Source: Micromonospora chaiyaphumensis
GTDB lineage: Bacteria; Actinomycetota; Actinomycetes; Mycobacteriales; Micromonosporaceae
Length of the DNA: 64,000 nucleotides
Assembly: GCF_900091435.1 (NCBI RefSeq)
Contig: NZ_FMCS01000004.1
Coordinates: forward strand, 1 to 64,000
Direction of reading: 5' to 3'
Shown here: one piece after another, positions 1 through 10,672 of the stretch
Layout: every line of letters starts with the position of its first letter
Position numbering within the stretch: the stretch's first letter is position 1
Notes under the pieces: model-generated
What the model saw: the letters and a program-made list of their open reading frames with translations, nothing else
What the model was told of the DNA's origin: nothing
The model's database searches: none
Translations under genes and position numbers: made by a program

Positions 1-284
1 AGGTTCTCCAGCTTCGACTCCTGCAGGCTGGTGGCGATCGAGATCACCGCGGCCCGCTCCGGCAGACCGGCCTTCTTCGTCGCCGCGATGATCGCCTTGG
101 CGTTCGCGGTCTGCTCACCGTTCAGGTCGATCTTCGACTGGGCGCCCTGCACCGTCGCGACCGCGACCGGCTTGCCCTCCACCGGGCGGGCGTCGGCGTG
201 AGCGGCGACCGGACCGGCGAACACGCCACCGGTGAAAGCCAGACCAGCAATACCCAGCACGCTCTTACGCAGCATCGAGTTCAT
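1..284 (-). CDS. Secreted protein, N-terminal part (cut by window edge)
   Basis: The reading frame starts at an ATG at 284-282 behind a good ribosome site (AAGGAG about 8 bases upstream) and runs off the left edge after about 94 codons. The first 30 or so residues form a classical Sec signal peptide: Lys/Arg near the start, a hydrophobic stretch, then a PVAAHA-DA cleavage region. The mature part seen contains KKAGLPERAAVISIATSLQES, which resembles small secreted actinobacterial proteins annotated as lytic-transglycosylase-like or NlpC-associated. The catalytic part is outside the window, so no enzyme call is made. It has a 660-base non-coding region upstream. Confidence 0.7.
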   Translation of the reverse strand, partial: MNSMLRKSVLGIAGLAFTGGVFAGPVAAHADARPVEGKPVAVATVQGAQSKIDLNGEQTANAKAIIAATKKAGLPERAAVISIATSLQESKLEN

Positions 285-630
285 GACAAAGCTCCTTGGG
301 GGTCGGCGCACACGCCGATGGGGGTCGGCCGTGCGCAAGCACCGTCAGGCGCTCAAGAAAAGTCTTGGGGAGCATCGGCGCGCGGGGCTGAGGCCACTTC
401 GTCGCGCCGGGACCATGTACAACGACCGGCTGGCCGCCATCATTCCGGGCCCGGCACACCCACCTTGATTGGCGGGGCGGTTCCCGGAGGGGGCCGGTCA
501 CCCCGCCGGGCGGGGCGCCTTCCTCGGCCGTTCACCCGGATACAACGACCCCCGCCCGCCCGCCATTCCGCCGCCAGGGTGCCACCGGCCACCCCACGAA
601 ACGGACACCCCGCCCAGACCACGACGGTCG

Positions 631-681
631 GTGGAACACCATGGGTGCATCCCGGCCCCGGAGACACCCACAGCGTTCCAC
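631..681. repeat. Imperfect inverted repeat
   Basis: Outer arms GTGGAAC and GTTCCAC are perfect, and the pairing continues inward to ATGGGTG/CACCCA after a mismatched patch. The arms are about 17 bases around a C-rich centre. It could be a hairpin in the leader of the secreted-protein gene or a small palindromic repeat. Confidence 0.5.
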
Positions 682-733
682 TCACGGGTCGAGCGACGAC
701 ACGAACCGGACATTCCTCGCGCCAACCACCTGC

Positions 734-778
734 GATCTTGGCGAGTTCCTTCGCGGCGAACGACAAGTCTCCAAGATC
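734..778. repeat. GATC-bounded imperfect palindrome
   Basis: Begins GATCTTGGCGAGTTCC and ends with its near reverse complement (AAGTCTCCAAGATC). The first 16 bases are identical to the left arm of the palindrome at 46826-46872, which suggests two copies of one dispersed repeat family. Confidence 0.6.
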
Positions 779-806
779 CACGCGAGTCGCGCGGGATGGC
801 GGACGT

Positions 807-881
807 GATCGACTCCAGACCGCCGAGGTGGGGGCATCCGACACCAGCCGAAACCGCCACCTCGCCGAGCTGGAGTGGATC
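807..881. repeat. GATC-bounded inverted repeat, about 75 bases
   Basis: Left arm GATC-G-ACTCCAG followed by CGAGGTGG; right arm CCACCTCG followed by CTGGAGT-GG-ATC. The arms match apart from small insertions, with a loop of about 25 bases. It is the third palindromic element within 250 bases, in a non-coding region. Confidence 0.55.
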
Positions 882-948
882 ACGGGCGGCGGGATTCGCG
901 CACGCCGCGCACCGCCACCACGCCGGGCTGGAGGGTGGGCCGGTCTGG

Positions 949-1404
949 TCAGGCGGCGGGCCAGTCCTGGGAGGCCAGACGCGGCGAGGCCGCCCCGGGT
1001 GGGGCGGCCTCGAGCCAGGAGAGGAAGCCGGTGACCGTGGACCGTGCCATGGCGATCTCGACCGGGGCGTGGTTGCTGGTACAGCGCACGATCACCCAGT
1101 CGGCCGGCATGGAGAGCCGTTCCTGGCCCTCGGGCAGCCGGCGCCGCTCCACGGCCAGCGTCTTGCGGGAGAGCACCCGCTTGGGACGCAGGGCGAAGCT
1201 GAACATGCGGTACCAGCGGAGCTCGTCGCCGACGAAACGGCCGAAGCCGGGTGACCAGCCTCGGCCGTCGAGAATCGTGGAGACCCGGACGCTGAGCCGG
1301 ATGATGCCTCCGCTGCGGGTGAACAGGGCCCGCCGAATGAAGAGGATCAGAAGCGCCACGAGAATGACCGCGACGCCGATTCCGATCCCTTCCACGATCT
1401 CCAT
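949..1404 (-). CDS. DUF2550 family membrane-anchored protein
   Basis: This 151-residue protein has one N-terminal transmembrane helix (residues about 5-25) followed by basic residues and a soluble domain containing LRWYRMFSFALRPKR and DWVIVRCTSNHAPVEIAMA. These are typical of DUF2550, which in actinobacteria usually sits directly after atpC. Function is unknown. It starts 12 bases after the atpC stop and shares its transcript. The last 20 or so codons (AAPPGAASPRL...) contain a perfect 12-base-pair hairpin that looks like a terminator, so the extreme C-terminus is probably poorly conserved. Confidence 0.85.
   Translation of the reverse strand: MEIVEGIGIGVAVILVALLILFIRRALFTRSGGIIRLSVRVSTILDGRGWSPGFGRFVGDELRWYRMFSFALRPKRVLSRKTLAVERRRLPEGQERLSMPADWVIVRCTSNHAPVEIAMARSTVTGFLSWLEAAPPGAASPRLASQDWPAA
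985..1012 (-). terminator. Terminator-like hairpin inside the DUF2550 coding end
   Basis: CGAGGCCGCCCC, loop GGGT, GGGGCGGCCTCG: a perfect 12-base-pair stem 34 bases before the stop codon. The same GGCCGCCCC core forms the stem after atpD. It is probably the terminator of the atpC-DUF2550 transcript, placed within the gene. Confidence 0.6.
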
Positions 1405-1416
1405 CGGCGGGTCGGC

Positions 1417-1695
1417 TCAGCGCGCCGGGGTGGCCGGGGTGGCGCTCTCGGCGAGGACTGTCACGCCCTCACCGGTCACCGACAGGAAGCCGCCCGCCAC
1501 GTCGTACGCGAGCTGCTCGCCGCCGGCCTGCTTGATCCGGACCTGGCTGGGCTCCGCGAGCTGGCCGAGCAGGGGCGCGTGCCCCGGCAGCACACCCAGC
1601 TCACCTTCGGTCGTCCGGGCGACGACCATTTCGGCCTCGCCGGACCAGACCTTCTCCTCGACGGCTACGAGCTCGACGTGAAGCTGCTGTGCCAC
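1417..1695 (-). CDS. atpC: F1Fo ATP synthase epsilon subunit
   Basis: The 92-residue protein is a short epsilon subunit consisting mainly of the N-terminal beta-sandwich: LHVELVAVEEKVWSGEAEMV, then GELGVLPGHAPLL, the standard signature. The long C-terminal helical pair is missing, as in other short actinobacterial forms. It binds the gamma subunit in the central stalk and modulates ATPase activity. The start is a GTG behind AAGGAG. Unlike in most bacteria it does not directly follow atpD: an LCP gene and two terminators lie between, and a promoter at 1729-1758 explains its expression. DUF2550 is co-transcribed. Confidence 0.95.
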   Translation of the reverse strand: MAQQLHVELVAVEEKVWSGEAEMVVARTTEGELGVLPGHAPLLGQLAEPSQVRIKQAGGEQLAYDVAGGFLSVTGEGVTVLAESATPATPAR

Positions 1696-1728
1696 GCTGT
1701 CTCCTTGCTGCGGCGGCGGATTGCCGAA

Positions 1729-1758
1729 AGTCTAGTCGCGCCCCCGGGGGCCACCCAA
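1729..1758 (-). promoter_or_regulatory. Predicted promoter of atpC-DUF2550
   Basis: On the minus strand TTGGGT, an 18-base spacer and TAGACT. The predicted transcript start leaves a leader of about 27 bases that contains the atpC ribosome site. Confidence 0.55.
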
Positions 1759-1796
1759 CGCGGGTGGGGAGAGCTGCGCCACGGTCACGCCGACGA

Positions 1797-1816
1797 GCCC
1801 CGGCACCCGCCGGGGC
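1797..1816 (-). terminator. Terminator after the LCP gene
   Basis: GCCCCGGC, loop ACCC, GCCGGGGC: a perfect 8-base-pair stem starting 16 bases after the LCP stop codon. There is no U-tract, as is common in high-GC actinobacteria. Confidence 0.55.
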
Positions 1817-1831
1817 CCGTTGGCGCTCACG

Positions 1832-2968
1832 CTACTTGGTCTTCTGCTTGAAGTCGGGGTGCTCCAGCAGGAACGCGTCGAGCTGCTCGTTGCGCAGCGC
1901 CGCGAAGAAGTCCTCGGCGGCCGGCAGCAGGCGTTCCCCCTGGTATCCCCGGCTGGTCTCGACCGGGCCGCCGGGCAGCTTGATGGTCTCGATCGAGTCG
2001 GCCCGGATGCCCTTCAGGGCGAGGGCGAAGTCGACGACGCTGTTGCCCCGGCCGTTGAAGACCAGCGACTGGCCGGCCGCGCGGAGCACCCGGTCCAGCT
2101 TCACCGGGTTGGCGACCACGTCGGCGCTGAACGCCTGGCTCACCATCGCCTTGATGAACTGCTGCTGGTGCCGCTGCCGGCCGTAGTCGGCGTCCGGGAC
2201 GCCGTTCTTCGGGTAGCGCTGCCGGACGTAGTCCAGCGCCTGCCAGCCCTTGAGGTGGGCGTTGCCCTTCTGGTAGACGGCCTGCGGGCCGAGGTAGCCC
2301 CCGCCGCCCGGCTTGAGCTGGCGCGGTGTGCCGTCCGGCTGCAGGTGCTCGGACTTGACGTCCCGCTCGATGTACATGTCGACGCCGCCCATGGCGTCGA
2401 CGATCTTCTTGAAGCCGGTGAAGTTGATGATCGCCCCGGCGTCGAAGCGCTGGATCCCGGTGACCTGCTGCACGGTCTTGGCGAGCAGCTCGAAGCCCTG
2501 GGCCGCGCTCGGGTTCTGCCCGGCCACGACGCTGCCGTGCGACATGGCGGCGTTGATCCGGTCGGTGCCGCCGCCGTAGCCGGCCTTCGGGAACTCGGGG
2601 ATCTCCACCCGCAGGTCGCGCGGGAGCGAGAAGAGGTAGCCCCGGTCCATGCCGGCCGGCACGTGCAGGACCATGATCGAGTCGGCGAGCGGGCGGGCCT
2701 TCGCGCTGCGGGGGTCCACGCCCACCAGCAGGATGTTCAGCGGGCCCTTGATGTCGCTCTTCTTCTCCTTGGCACCGGCCGCCTGGTCCCCGAAGAGGTC
2801 GCCCTTGCCGACCGCGCCCTCGTAGCGGGCGACCAGCGCCTGGTAGCCGACGAGCACCGAGCCGCTGAGCACCATCATGACGACGCCGAGGATGGTGCAG
2901 ACCCGGGCCCACCGCGGCACGCCACGCCACAGGCCCCGCTTGCCGCGGTCCGTGCCGGCCTTTCCCAC
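1832..2968 (-). CDS. LCP (LytR-CpsA-Psr) family cell-wall ligase
   Basis: LCP proteins transfer undecaprenyl-linked glycopolymers such as teichoic acids or arabinogalactan to peptidoglycan outside the membrane. After a basic cytoplasmic tail there is one transmembrane helix (VCTILGVVMMVLSGSVLVGY). The LCP core follows with NILLVGVDPR, ADSIMVLHVPA, FSLPRDLRVEIP, INFTGFKKIVDAMGGVDMYI, LKGWQALDYVRQRYP and DYGRQRHQQQF, including the Arg and Asp positions that bind the lipid pyrophosphate. The GTG start at 2968 has GGAG 6 bases upstream; in-frame TTG (2980) and ATG (2974) are too close to that site. The gene lies between atpD and atpC and is bracketed by its own terminators. Confidence 0.9.
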   Translation of the reverse strand: MGKAGTDRGKRGLWRGVPRWARVCTILGVVMMVLSGSVLVGYQALVARYEGAVGKGDLFGDQAAGAKEKKSDIKGPLNILLVGVDPRSAKARPLADSIMVLHVPAGMDRGYLFSLPRDLRVEIPEFPKAGYGGGTDRINAAMSHGSVVAGQNPSAAQGFELLAKTVQQVTGIQRFDAGAIINFTGFKKIVDAMGGVDMYIERDVKSEHLQPDGTPRQLKPGGGGYLGPQAVYQKGNAHLKGWQALDYVRQRYPKNGVPDADYGRQRHQQQFIKAMVSQAFSADVVANPVKLDRVLRAAGQSLVFNGRGNSVVDFALALKGIRADSIETIKLPGGPVETSRGYQGERLLPAAEDFFAALRNEQLDAFLLEHPDFKQKTK

Positions 2969-3136
2969 GAGCATCTCCAATCGTCACGCCCACGACTGGT
3001 AGACGGGCGCCCGGTTCCATTTCGTTGCAGAGATCAACGCGCATGATGTGAACGTCGTGTCACGAACGGTACCGCGCGGTCTGGCGAAGCGCTTGCCCGC
3101 GAACCGGGCATCTGGTAACGCGGGGCCCTGAACAGG

Positions 3137-3171
3137 CAGAGGCCGCCCCGACGTCGTCGGGGCGGCCTCTG
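3137..3171 (-). terminator. Terminator after atpD
   Basis: AGAGGCCGCCCCGACG pairs with CGTCGGGGCGGCCTCT, a 16-base perfect inverted repeat, 19 bases after the atpD stop. It should end the main atp transcript before the LCP gene and atpC. Confidence 0.8.
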
Positions 3172-3189
3172 TGGAGTGTGATCGGGCTC

Positions 3190-5555
<2,366 letters not shown>

Positions 5556-5557
5556 CG

Positions 5558-7210
5558 TCAGCTCTCAGCCGGGCGGTCGGTCGAGCCGTCGCGGAAGCGG
5601 GTCACCGTCTCGCGGTTCTCCTCGCCCTCCATCGGCTGCGCGGCCGGCTCGTTGATCCGCTGCTCGTCCTCCTTGCCCAGGAAGACCTTCTTGAACTCGG
5701 TGATGGCCGAGTCGAGCGAGCCGATGATGTCGTCGTCCCACTTGTTGTCGGCGATGGCGGCCAGGACGCCCTCGTGCTTGTGCCGGAGGTACTGGAGGAA
5801 CTCCGACTCGAAGCGGCGGACCTCGCCCACCGGGATGTCGTCCAGCTTGCCCTCGGTGCCGGCCCAGACGGAGACGACCTGCTCCTGCACCGGGTACGGC
5901 GAGTAGTTCGGCTGCTTGAGCAGCTCGACCAGGCGGGAACCGCGGTCCAGCTGGGCGCGGGAGGCCCGGTCCAGGTCGGAGGCGAAGGCGGCGAACGCCT
6001 CCAGCTCGCGGTACTGGGCCAGGTTGAGCCGCAGCGAGCCGGCGACCTTCTTCATCGGCTTCACCTGCGCGGCGCCACCGACCCGGGAGACCGAGGTGCC
6101 GACGTTGATGGCCGGCCGGACGCCCTGGTTGAACAGGTCGGTCTCGAGGAAGATCTGGCCGTCGGTGATGGAGATGACGTTGGTCGGGATGAACGCCGAG
6201 ATGTCGTTCGCCTTGGTCTCGATGATCGGCAGACCGGTCATCGAGCCGCCGCCCAGCTCGTCGGAGAGCTTGGCGCAGCGCTCCAGCAGCCGGGAGTGCA
6301 GGTAGAAGACGTCACCCGGGTAGGCCTCGCGGCCCGGCGGGCGGCGCAGCAGCAGCGACACGGCCCGGTACGCCTCGGCCTGCTTGCTCAGGTCGTCGAA
6401 GACGATCAGGACGTGCTTGCCGCCGTACATCCAGTGCTGCCCGATGGACGAGCCGGTGTACGGGGCGAGGTACTTGAAGCCGGCCGGGTCGGAGGCCGGG
6501 GAGGCCACGATGGTGGTGTACTCCATCGCGCCCGCCTCCTCCAGCGTCCCCTTGATGGAGGCGATGGTGGAGGCCTTCTGACCGACGGCGACGTAGATGC
6601 AGCGGACCTGCTTCTTCGGGTCGCCGGAGCGCCAGTTGTCCCGCTGGTTGAGGATGGTGTCCAGGGCGACGGTGGTCTTGCCGGTCTTCCGGTCACCGAT
6701 GATCAGCTGGCGCTGGCCGCGGCCGATCGGGGTCATGGCGTCGACGGCCTTGATGCCGGTCTGCATCGGCTCGAAGACCGACTGCCGGGCCATCACGTTC
6801 GGGGCCTGGAGCTCCAGCTCGCGGTAGCCCTCGTTGGCGATGTCGCCGAGGCCGTCGATCGGCTGGCCGAGCGCGTTGACCACGCGGCCGAGGAACGCGT
6901 CACCGACCGGCACGGAGAGCACCCGGCCGGTGCGCTTGACGCGCTGACCCTCTTCGATCCCGCCGAAGTCACCGAGGACGACGACACCGATCTCCCGGAC
7001 GTCGAGGTTCAACGCCACGCCGAGCGTGCCGTCCTCGAACTCCAGGAGCTCGTTGGTCATGGTCGAGGGCAGACCCTCGACGTGGGCGATGCCGTCGCCG
7101 GCGTCGGCGACGGTGCCGACCTCCTCACGGGAGACGTCGGCCGTGTAGGAGGAGACGTAGCGCTCCAGGGCGCCGCGGATCTCCTCCGTCGAGATGGTCA
7201 GCTCGGCCAT
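5558..7210 (-). CDS. atpA: F1Fo ATP synthase alpha subunit
   Basis: The alpha subunit alternates with beta in F1 and carries non-catalytic nucleotide sites. [15 protein letters not shown] is the P-loop, and the alpha-type ATPase signature is present around [17 protein letters not shown]. The 550-residue length includes a C-terminal extension ([21 protein letters not shown]...) common in actinobacteria. The ribosome site AAGGAAGCAGAGG precedes the ATG. The gap to atpH is 85 bases, the longest inside the F1 part of the operon, and contains GGGCCCGGGATACC but no clear promoter. Confidence 0.97.
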   Translation of the reverse strand: MAELTISTEEIRGALERYVSSYTADVSREEVGTVADAGDGIAHVEGLPSTMTNELLEFEDGTLGVALNLDVREIGVVVLGDFGGIEEGQRVKRTGRVLSVPVGDAFLGRVVNALGQPIDGLGDIANEGYRELELQAPNVMARQSVFEPMQTGIKAVDAMTPIGRGQRQLIIGDRKTGKTTVALDTILNQRDNWRSGDPKKQVRCIYVAVGQKASTIASIKGTLEEAGAMEYTTIVASPASDPAGFKYLAPYTGSSIGQHWMYGGKHVLIVFDDLSKQAEAYRAVSLLLRRPPGREAYPGDVFYLHSRLLERCAKLSDELGGGSMTGLPIIETKANDISAFIPTNVISITDGQIFLETDLFNQGVRPAINVGTSVSRVGGAAQVKPMKKVAGSLRLNLAQYRELEAFAAFASDLDRASRAQLDRGSRLVELLKQPNYSPYPVQEQVVSVWAGTEGKLDDIPVGEVRRFESEFLQYLRHKHEGVLAAIADNKWDDDIIGSLDSAITEFKKVFLGKEDEQRINEPAAQPMEGEENRETVTRFRDGSTDRPAES

Positions 7211-7295
7211 CCTCTGCTTCCTTAAGTATCAGGGGCCCGGGATACCTAGTACCGACCGGTCCGATGGCATCGAATCAGGGCTGCGTGGGCGCTGA

Positions 7296-8117
7296 TCAGC
7301 GCTTCGCGAGCGCGTTGCGGGTCTCGTTGAGGCGGCGCAGGACGGTGCCGTCGTACAGGTCGGAACCGACCCGGACGCTCACCCCGCCGAGCACGTCGGG
7401 GTTCACCGTCTGCTTGACGGAGACCTCCCGACCGTACATCTGGGAGAGGCGGGCACCCAGGCGTCGCTCCTCCTCGTCACTCAGCGGGGCCGCGACGGTC
7501 ACGTACGCGACCTGGCGGTCCCGCCGGTCGGCGGCCAGCTCGACCAGCCGGGTGAGCGCCCCGGTGAAGGAGCGTCCCCCGAAGCCACCGAGCGCGGCCC
7601 CGACGAGGTAACCGGTGATCGGCCGGGCCTTGCCGTCGAGCAGCTGGTCGGCCAGGGTGGCCCGCTGCGTGGCCGGGGCCATCTGGTCCGAGAGCGCGTT
7701 GGACAGCTCCGGGCTGCCGGAGACGACCTGCCCGAAGCGGAACAGCTCGTCCTCGACCTCGCCCAGCTCGCCGGCCTTGTCCGCGCTCGCCAGGAGCGCC
7801 TCGATGCCCAGCCGCTCGGCACCGTCGAGCAGTTCCGACGGAGCCGACCAGCGACCGGAGACCAGCGAGGCGAGCAGGTCGAGCGCGTCGGCGCCGATCT
7901 TGCCGCGCAGCATCTCGCCGAGCAGGCCGGCCCGGTCCGACCCGGACCGGGCCGGGTCGGAGAGCGCCCGGCGCAGCCGCGGCTCGCGCCGCAGCAGGGC
8001 GGCGACGGAGAGGATGTCGTCGGCGGTGGAGGCCACCGCCGACGGCTCCGCGCCGCGGGCGTACTCGTCGAGGCGGTCGGCCGCGACCTTGTACGACTCC
8101 CGGCTGGCGGCCTGCAT
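7296..8117 (-). CDS. atpH: F1Fo ATP synthase delta subunit
   Basis: Delta connects the F1 head to the b-subunit stator. This 273-residue protein is the long actinobacterial form, about 90 residues longer than in E. coli, but it is not fused to a b domain as in mycobacteria. The C-terminal domain with VAYVTVAAPLSDEEERRLGARLSQMYGREVSVKQTVNPDVLGGVSVRVGSDLYDGTVLRRL is diagnostic. It shares one base with the atpF stop region, so the two are translationally coupled. Confidence 0.95.
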   Translation of the reverse strand: MQAASRESYKVAADRLDEYARGAEPSAVASTADDILSVAALLRREPRLRRALSDPARSGSDRAGLLGEMLRGKIGADALDLLASLVSGRWSAPSELLDGAERLGIEALLASADKAGELGEVEDELFRFGQVVSGSPELSNALSDQMAPATQRATLADQLLDGKARPITGYLVGAALGGFGGRSFTGALTRLVELAADRRDRQVAYVTVAAPLSDEEERRLGARLSQMYGREVSVKQTVNPDVLGGVSVRVGSDLYDGTVLRRLNETRNALAKR

Positions 8118-8656
8118 CAGCGGGCCCCCGTGCTCTCGAGACCGCTCAGGAACCGGTCCACGGTGCCCTTGCGACGCGCCTCGTCGGCGAGCGACTCACC
8201 GACGATCTTGCTGGCGAGGTCCACCGCGAGGGTGCCGACCTCCGTGCGCAGCTCGCGCACGATGGTGGCCCGCTCCGCGGCGAGCTGCTCCTTGCCGGCC
8301 GCGATGATCCGGTCGGACTCCTCGCGCGCCTTGGCGAGGATGTCCTGGCGGATGCCCTCGGCGTCGGCCCGGGCGTCGTCGCGGATCTTGGCGGCGTCGG
8401 TACGCGCCTCCGCGAGCTGGGCCCGGTACTGCTCGAGCAGCTGGTTCGCCTCGGCCTGGGCGGCCTCGGCGCGCTTGATGCCGCCCTCGATCGCGTCGAC
8501 CCGAGCCTGGAACGTCTGCTCCATGCGGGGGAAGACGAACTTCATCAGCACGAAGCAGAGCACGATGAAGGCGATCCCACCGACCACGATCTCCTGCCAG
8601 AGCGGGATGATCGGGTTGTGGGTCGTCTCACCACCCTCAGCGGCGAGGAAGTACAT
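8117..8656 (-). CDS. atpF: F1Fo ATP synthase b subunit
   Basis: This is the peripheral-stalk subunit. Near the N-terminus NPIIPLWQEIVVGGIAFIVLCFVLMKFVFP is the single transmembrane segment. The rest (about residues 45-170) is a long charged helix with heptad-like Ala/Glu/Arg content that dimerises and reaches the delta subunit. The length of 179 residues is normal. The gap to atpE is 29 bases. Confidence 0.95.
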   Translation of the reverse strand: MYFLAAEGGETTHNPIIPLWQEIVVGGIAFIVLCFVLMKFVFPRMEQTFQARVDAIEGGIKRAEAAQAEANQLLEQYRAQLAEARTDAAKIRDDARADAEGIRQDILAKAREESDRIIAAGKEQLAAERATIVRELRTEVGTLAVDLASKIVGESLADEARRKGTVDRFLSGLESTGAR

Positions 8657-8685
8657 GGGGAAACCTCCCGGTCAGAGGGGCTGGA

Positions 8686-8934
<249 letters not shown>

Positions 8935-8984
8935 TTATCACGCGTGACGGTCACGCGGGACGACAACGGTTGGTGCGAAGTGGA

Positions 8985-9782
8985 TCAGTGCTCTTCGGCG
9001 AGCGCGCCCTGCACGTAGCTGGCGGTCAGCACCGTGAAGACGTACGCCTGCAGACAGATCACCAGGAACTCGAGGAAGGTCAGCGCGATCGTCATCACCC
9101 AGGACACCACCGAGACCGGGGCCAGCCAGGCGTTGGCGCTGAGCATGGCGAACCCGCCGAGCGTGAAGACCAGCAGGAGCATGTGACCGGCGAACATGTT
9201 CGCGAAGAGACGGACGGCGAGCGAGAACGGCCGGACCAGGAAGGTGGAGAAGAACTCGATCGGGATCAGCAGCGGCAGGATGTACCAGGGCGCCGGCGGG
9301 ATCAGGGAGTTCTTGAAGTACTTCACGAAGCCGTGGTGCCGGATGCCGATGTAGTTGAAGAGCACGTAGCTGATCACGGCGAGGAAGGCCGGGAAGGCGA
9401 TGTGCGAGTTCGGCGAGATCTGGAAGAACGGGATGATCGCGAACGCGTTCGTCAGCAGGACGAAGCAGAACAGCGTGGTGAAGTAGGGCGCGAAGCGCAC
9501 GCCCTGGTGGCCGATCATGTCGACCGCGATGTTGTTGCGCACGAAGCCGTAGATCGACTCGGCGAACCACTGCTTCTTGGTCGGCACCAGCTGGGGGTTC
9601 CGGTAGCTGGCCAGGAAGAAGATGATCAGAACGCCGACGGCGATCCACACCATCGCCGTGATCTTGGTGAAAAAGTACGAGTTCTCGGCACCCCAGGGCA
9701 GGATGCTGGGCAGGTAGAAGTCCCCCACCGTCGGTGGGAATTCCGCCTGGCCCTGAGCCAGGACGTTCGCCTGTCCGAACAC
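8985..9782 (-). CDS. atpB: F1Fo ATP synthase a subunit
   Basis: The a subunit provides the proton half-channels beside the c ring. It is a polytopic membrane protein of 265 residues with five or six helices. The essential arginine is in SLAVRLFANMFAGH. The GTG at 9782 is chosen because AGGAAGGG lies just upstream and the protein then begins VFGQANVLAQGQAEF, as in related ATP synthases. The open frame continues further upstream but that part reads as Arg/His-rich non-genic sequence overlapping atpZ. Confidence 0.95.
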   Translation of the reverse strand: MFGQANVLAQGQAEFPPTVGDFYLPSILPWGAENSYFFTKITAMVWIAVGVLIIFFLASYRNPQLVPTKKQWFAESIYGFVRNNIAVDMIGHQGVRFAPYFTTLFCFVLLTNAFAIIPFFQISPNSHIAFPAFLAVISYVLFNYIGIRHHGFVKYFKNSLIPPAPWYILPLLIPIEFFSTFLVRPFSLAVRLFANMFAGHMLLLVFTLGGFAMLSANAWLAPVSVVSWVMTIALTFLEFLVICLQAYVFTVLTASYVQGALAEEH

Positions 9783-9793
9783 CGCGTCCCTTC

Positions 9794-10030
9794 CTAAGTA
9801 GGCGTGCCCAGCCGGCGGACGACCAGGATGATCCCCCCGGCCATGCCGAGCACGATCCCGATCCCGGTGGCGATGCCGCCGGTGTCGAGCCAACGGTCGA
9901 CCAGCCAGCCGATGAAACCCCAGACGAGCATGCCCCCGATGAGGTATGAGAGCGCGGTCCAACCCTGACCGGCACCGGGCGGAACGTCGCCCGAGCCGCC
10001 AGCGTTGGGGGGTTTCTGGTCACCGGCCAT
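9794..10030 (-). CDS. AtpZ/AtpI family small membrane protein
   Basis: This 78-residue protein begins MAGDQKPPNAGG, with two transmembrane helices: ALSYLIGGMLVWGFIGWLVDRWL and GIATGIGIVLGMAGGIILVV. The first helix with GWLVDRWL matches the AtpZ/AtpI family found at the head of atp operons, thought to help c-ring assembly or Mg2+ handling. It is the first gene of the main atp transcript, 11 bases before atpB. The upstream in-frame extension was rejected because it is not protein-like and crosses the presumed promoter region. Confidence 0.8.
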   Translation of the reverse strand: MAGDQKPPNAGGSGDVPPGAGQGWTALSYLIGGMLVWGFIGWLVDRWLDTGGIATGIGIVLGMAGGIILVVRRLGTPT

Positions 10031-10077
10031 GACGGGGCGAACGATATCAGTCGAGCCGAAGAGGCTGTGCCTCACCC

Positions 10078-10100
10078 CCCGCACAACCTGGTTGTGTGGG
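10078..10100. promoter_or_regulatory. 23-base palindrome upstream of the atp operon
   Basis: CCCGCACAACC-T-GGTTGTGTGGG: 11-base arms with one mismatch around a single central base, 48-70 bases before the atpZ start. It could be a regulator site or a leader hairpin. A TAGCGT sequence about 30 bases further upstream is a possible -10 box. Confidence 0.45.
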
Positions 10101-10240
10101 ACACGGGTGGGCGAAGTCGTCTGGAGGCACGCTACTCCCCTCCCGCCACTGAGAGAATGACCGATCGCGGACACACCCGCGCGCGTCCGAAGGATGGGAC
10201 AGCGCCGTCGATCGACTCCGCACGGGTCCGCCCGCTGTGA

Positions 10241-10672
10241 TCAGCGTGGGACCCTGCGGGCGTGCACCGTGGCCAGCCACCAGATGTGCACTCCGGTCCA
10301 GACCACCACGCCCGCGGCGATGCCCAGGGCGAACGGGACGAGCCCCGGCCAGCCGGTCGACGCGACCAGCACCATCACCCCGCCGAGCAGGGTCATCTTG
10401 GCAATGTAGACGCCCACCCCGAACGGCAGCACGAGCTGCGGGTCCCGGGCGTCGGCCCAGGCCAGCACCACCGTGGTCACCGTGTAGCTGACCGCCGTGA
10501 CGGCCACCCCGGCCGCCGCGCCGAGCGCGCCGTCGGCGCCCCGGGCCAGCCCGCCGGCCACCGCCGCCACGGCGGCCATCAGCACCGACGCGATCACCAG
10601 CACGGGCAGGTGGCGCAGCCGCCAGCCGCGGTCCGCGGCCGCCTCCGCCGCGCGCGTCCCGGGCTCAGCCAC
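10241..10672 (-). CDS. ATP synthase protein I-like membrane protein
   Basis: This 143-residue protein has four predicted transmembrane helices ([89 protein letters not shown]). The topology, size and position just before the atp operon fit the AtpI (UncI) family. It overlaps the end of glyA by 8 bases, so it is translated from the glyA transcript rather than with the ATP synthase genes. About 210 bases separate it from atpZ. In Streptomyces the equivalent place also carries wecA/rfe, which is missing here. Confidence 0.7.
   Translation of the reverse strand: MAEPGTRAAEAAADRGWRLRHLPVLVIASVLMAAVAAVAGGLARGADGALGAAAGVAVTAVSYTVTTVVLAWADARDPQLVLPFGVGVYIAKMTLLGGVMVLVASTGWPGLVPFALGIAAGVVVWTGVHIWWLATVHARRVPR

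Larger units (their letters stand above)
285..948. other. 660-base intergenic region rich in inverted repeats
   Basis: No convincing gene is seen. Open frames on both strands lack ribosome sites and recognisable composition. The stretch lies between the 3' end of the DUF2550 gene and the start of the secreted-protein gene, both on the minus strand, so it must hold the promoter and leader of the latter. Three separate long inverted repeats lie within 631-881 and are listed individually. No riboswitch core could be recognised by eye. Confidence 0.6.

Noticed and set aside
285..630. Cyclic di-AMP (ydaO-type) riboswitch in the leader of the secreted-protein gene
   Set aside because: Such riboswitches often precede actinobacterial wall hydrolases, but none of the conserved blocks could be found by eye. 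A covariance-model search would decide.
440..883. Open frames on both strands between 198 and 1254
   Set aside because: No ribosome sites, Arg/Pro/Gly-rich translations, and overlap with palindromic repeats indicate non-coding DNA.
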